The translations under genes and the position numbers were made by a program. Below are positions 30,821 through 32,207 of a stretch of 32,207 nt of DNA, piece after piece (the first letter of the stretch is position 1; the number at the start of each line of letters is the position of its first letter). The DNA is from Blastococcus sp. (GTDB lineage: Bacteria > Actinomycetota > Actinomycetes > Mycobacteriales > Geodermatophilaceae): NCBI GenBank assembly GCA_025465355.1, contig JAODNN010000048.1, forward strand, positions 1 to 32,207, read 5' to 3'. The notes beneath the pieces are model-generated. The model had not been told where the DNA came from. It worked only from the letters and a program-made list of their open reading frames with translations, and ran no database searches.

Positions 30821-31543
30821 TCAGGCAGTCACGAGGACCCGCGCGTCGAGCGAGCCGTCCACCAACGCCGTCGCGACGGCGGTCAACGTGACGCCGTTGC
30901 CTCGGGCGTGGGTGCGCATCCGGGTGAACGCCTCGGCCACGCTGATGTCGACCCGGGCGGCCAACAGCCCCTTGGCCTGTTCGATCAGCACTCGGCTGGT
31001 CAACGCGCCCTGCAACTGCTCGGACAGCAGGCCCTGCTCGCTCAAGGTGCGCTCGTGCAGCAGACCGATGGTGGCCACGTCGGCCATCGCCTGGGCGACC
31101 GCGACGGCATCTTCGTCCAGGGCAGCTTGCCGGTCGGTGAACAGGTTAAGCGCGCCGATCACCTGCCGTCGCAGCCGCATGGGCACGGCGTGCGTGCCGC
31201 CGAACCCGGCTTCCAAAGCGGCCGGGGTGAACCGTGGCCACCGGTCCCGCGCCTCGGCCAGGTCGACGTTGACGACGGGACGGCCGGTGGAGAAGCACTC
31301 CAGACACGGCCCTTCCTCGGCCTGCAACTCGAACAGCTGCAACAACCGCGACCTCTCCACGGTGGAGGCCATCAGCTGCAGGTTCCCGCGCTGGTCGGCC
31401 AGCATCAGACCGGCGGCATCGACCCCCAACAGCTCCACACACCTGTCGACCAGCATCTGCAGGAAGTCCACCGTGTCGAACTCGTCGACCAGGGTGTCCG
31501 CGAGCTCCACGAACACCTTCGCCAGGCGTGGGGACCCGTTCAT
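30821..31543 (-). CDS. GAF–ANTAR domain regulator
   Basis: A 240-residue protein: a GAF sensor domain at about 25-165 (LVDRCVELLGVDAAGLMLADQRGNLQLMAST, EEGPCLECFSTGRPV, AVPMRLRRQVIGALNLF) and an ANTAR domain at about 172-232 (SRVLIEQAKGLLAARVDISVAEAFTRMRTHARGNGVTL). The Cys pair in GPCLECF is typical of the actinobacterial GAF–ANTAR group. It would sense a small ligand or redox state and act as a transcription antiterminator. Start: ATG 31541-31543, with GGAAGGG upstream. It lies 54 bp after a paralogous GAF–ANTAR gene, probably in one operon. Confidence 0.9.
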   Translation of the reverse strand: MNGSPRLAKVFVELADTLVDEFDTVDFLQMLVDRCVELLGVDAAGLMLADQRGNLQLMASTVERSRLLQLFELQAEEGPCLECFSTGRPVVNVDLAEARDRWPRFTPAALEAGFGGTHAVPMRLRRQVIGALNLFTDRQAALDEDAVAVAQAMADVATIGLLHERTLSEQGLLSEQLQGALTSRVLIEQAKGLLAARVDISVAEAFTRMRTHARGNGVTLTAVATALVDGSLDARVLVTA

Positions 31544-31597
31544 CGTCTGCCCTTCCCTGGTGTCCAACGGCGCGCGACCGGGCACCGCTCTGGTGCG

Positions 31598-32207
31598 TCA
31601 GTACTCAAGAATCCGCCCCTCGTCATCGCTCCGGAACCGCACAACCTTCTCGAGCACGTCCCGGGCGAGGTCAAGGATCGGGCGCTCTGCGGCGAAGGCC
31701 CGGGCGCGGAGCAGGACCATCGCCTGGGCCAGCGTCACGCCGGCCTGCACGGACACCATGCCACTGGCCTGGTGGACCTCGGCACGATCCTCGATCACCG
31801 AGATCGCCCCCACGTCGGAGCCGTCCAGAGCGTCCTGCGCCTGCAGGTGCAGCAACATAGCCGTCGCGGCGTCGGCGAAGCACAACGCCTCCGCGAGCTC
31901 TGCGTCGGACAAGATCCCGGGCCGATCGCGATACAGGTCCAGCACTCCGAGCCGGATCCCGCCCACCTGCAGCGGGAAGGCGAAGATCGCACGGATTCCC
32001 GCCTCCAACGCCCCGGCGGAGAAACCCGGCCACCGCGCCGGGCCCGAACGGGACAGGTCGGGCTGCAGCACCGGCCGCCCGGTCCGGATGGAGTCCACAC
32101 ACGGGCCCTCCCCGAGAGTGAACTGCAGGTCCTCCATCGTCTGCGCCGGACCGTCGGTCGCCGCGACCGTCCCGGCCGGGCCCTTGTCGGTCATCAACAT
32201 GAGGCCC
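31598..32207 (-). CDS. GAF–ANTAR domain regulator, N-terminus beyond window
   Basis: The last ~203 codons of a paralogue of the next gene. The in-frame text at the window edge (GLMLMTDKGPAGTVAATDG) aligns with GLMLADQRGNLQLMAST of the neighbour, so the true start lies outside. GAF part: TLGEGPCVDSIRTGRPV (only one Cys) and AIFAFPLQVGGIRLGVLDLYRD. ANTAR part (near the end): EDRAEVHQASGMVSVQAGVTLAQAMVLLRARAFA, more divergent, with EVHQASGM in place of the usual VIEQAKGL. RNA binding may therefore differ. Upstream gene of a likely two-gene unit. Confidence 0.85.
   Translation of the reverse strand, partial: GLMLMTDKGPAGTVAATDGPAQTMEDLQFTLGEGPCVDSIRTGRPVLQPDLSRSGPARWPGFSAGALEAGIRAIFAFPLQVGGIRLGVLDLYRDRPGILSDAELAEALCFADAATAMLLHLQAQDALDGSDVGAISVIEDRAEVHQASGMVSVQAGVTLAQAMVLLRARAFAAERPILDLARDVLEKVVRFRSDDEGRILEY

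Overview
This window is chromosomal DNA of a high-GC actinobacterium. The order rpmG–hadA–hadB … tRNA-Trp–secE–nusG–rplK–rplA … rplJ–rplL … mkl/mceG … rpoB matches the conserved actinobacterial ribosomal/RNA-polymerase neighbourhood known from Mycobacterium. Protein style (long acidic or Ala/Pro/Arg-rich tails, GTG/TTG starts, leaderless-looking promoters) and gene content suggest Geodermatophilaceae or a close relative. The family assignment is inference.

Layout. 1-397: 5' end of rpoB (minus strand), with a well-formed promoter at 598-626. 794-12378: one long minus-strand mce operon, transcribed mceG–yrbEA–yrbEB–mceA–B–C–D–E–F–two Mce-associated membrane proteins, with start/stop overlaps at most junctions. 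It should encode a complete envelope lipid importer: cytoplasmic ATPase, two permeases, six MCE-domain subunits (one a lipoprotein) and two accessory proteins. 12652-14416: a DUF2142/GT-C-like membrane protein broken by a frameshift. 14737-19095: rplL, rplJ (with a structured leader), rplA, rplK, nusG and secE, then tRNA-Trp, all on the minus strand; several intergenic gaps carry GC-rich hairpins. 19340-20823: a RibD_C fragment and an aspartate/aromatic-type aminotransferase (plus strand). 20828-22200: hadB-like, hadA-like, rpmG, tRNA-Met and tRNA-Thr (minus).

22293-32207 is more accessory. It holds a membrane-anchored GAF–degenerate GGDEF–EAL protein, a 33-codon Arg/Ser/Trp repeat micro-ORF, and a two-gene unit encoding an EspC/WXG100-like small protein and a 692-residue protein of unknown function. 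A divergent TadG/TadE-like gene follows, with a cluster of DnaA-box-like sequences between the two units. Then come tRNA-Tyr, the nucleotide-binding protein YajQ, a tyrosine-recombinase remnant, a MazEF-type toxin–antitoxin pair, and three ANTAR-domain regulators (STAS–ANTAR, GAF–ANTAR, and GAF–ANTAR cut by the window edge).

The best candidates for undescribed biology are the (RSSRWS)4 micro-ORF with its own Shine-Dalgarno and hairpin, the EspC-like/large-protein pair with its DnaA-box-rich divergent promoter, the recurrent hairpin family after stop codons, the calcium-loop-like motif at the end of MceD, and the STAS–ANTAR fusion with a changed phospho-site. No database search was possible; all family calls are by recognition of sequence motifs.
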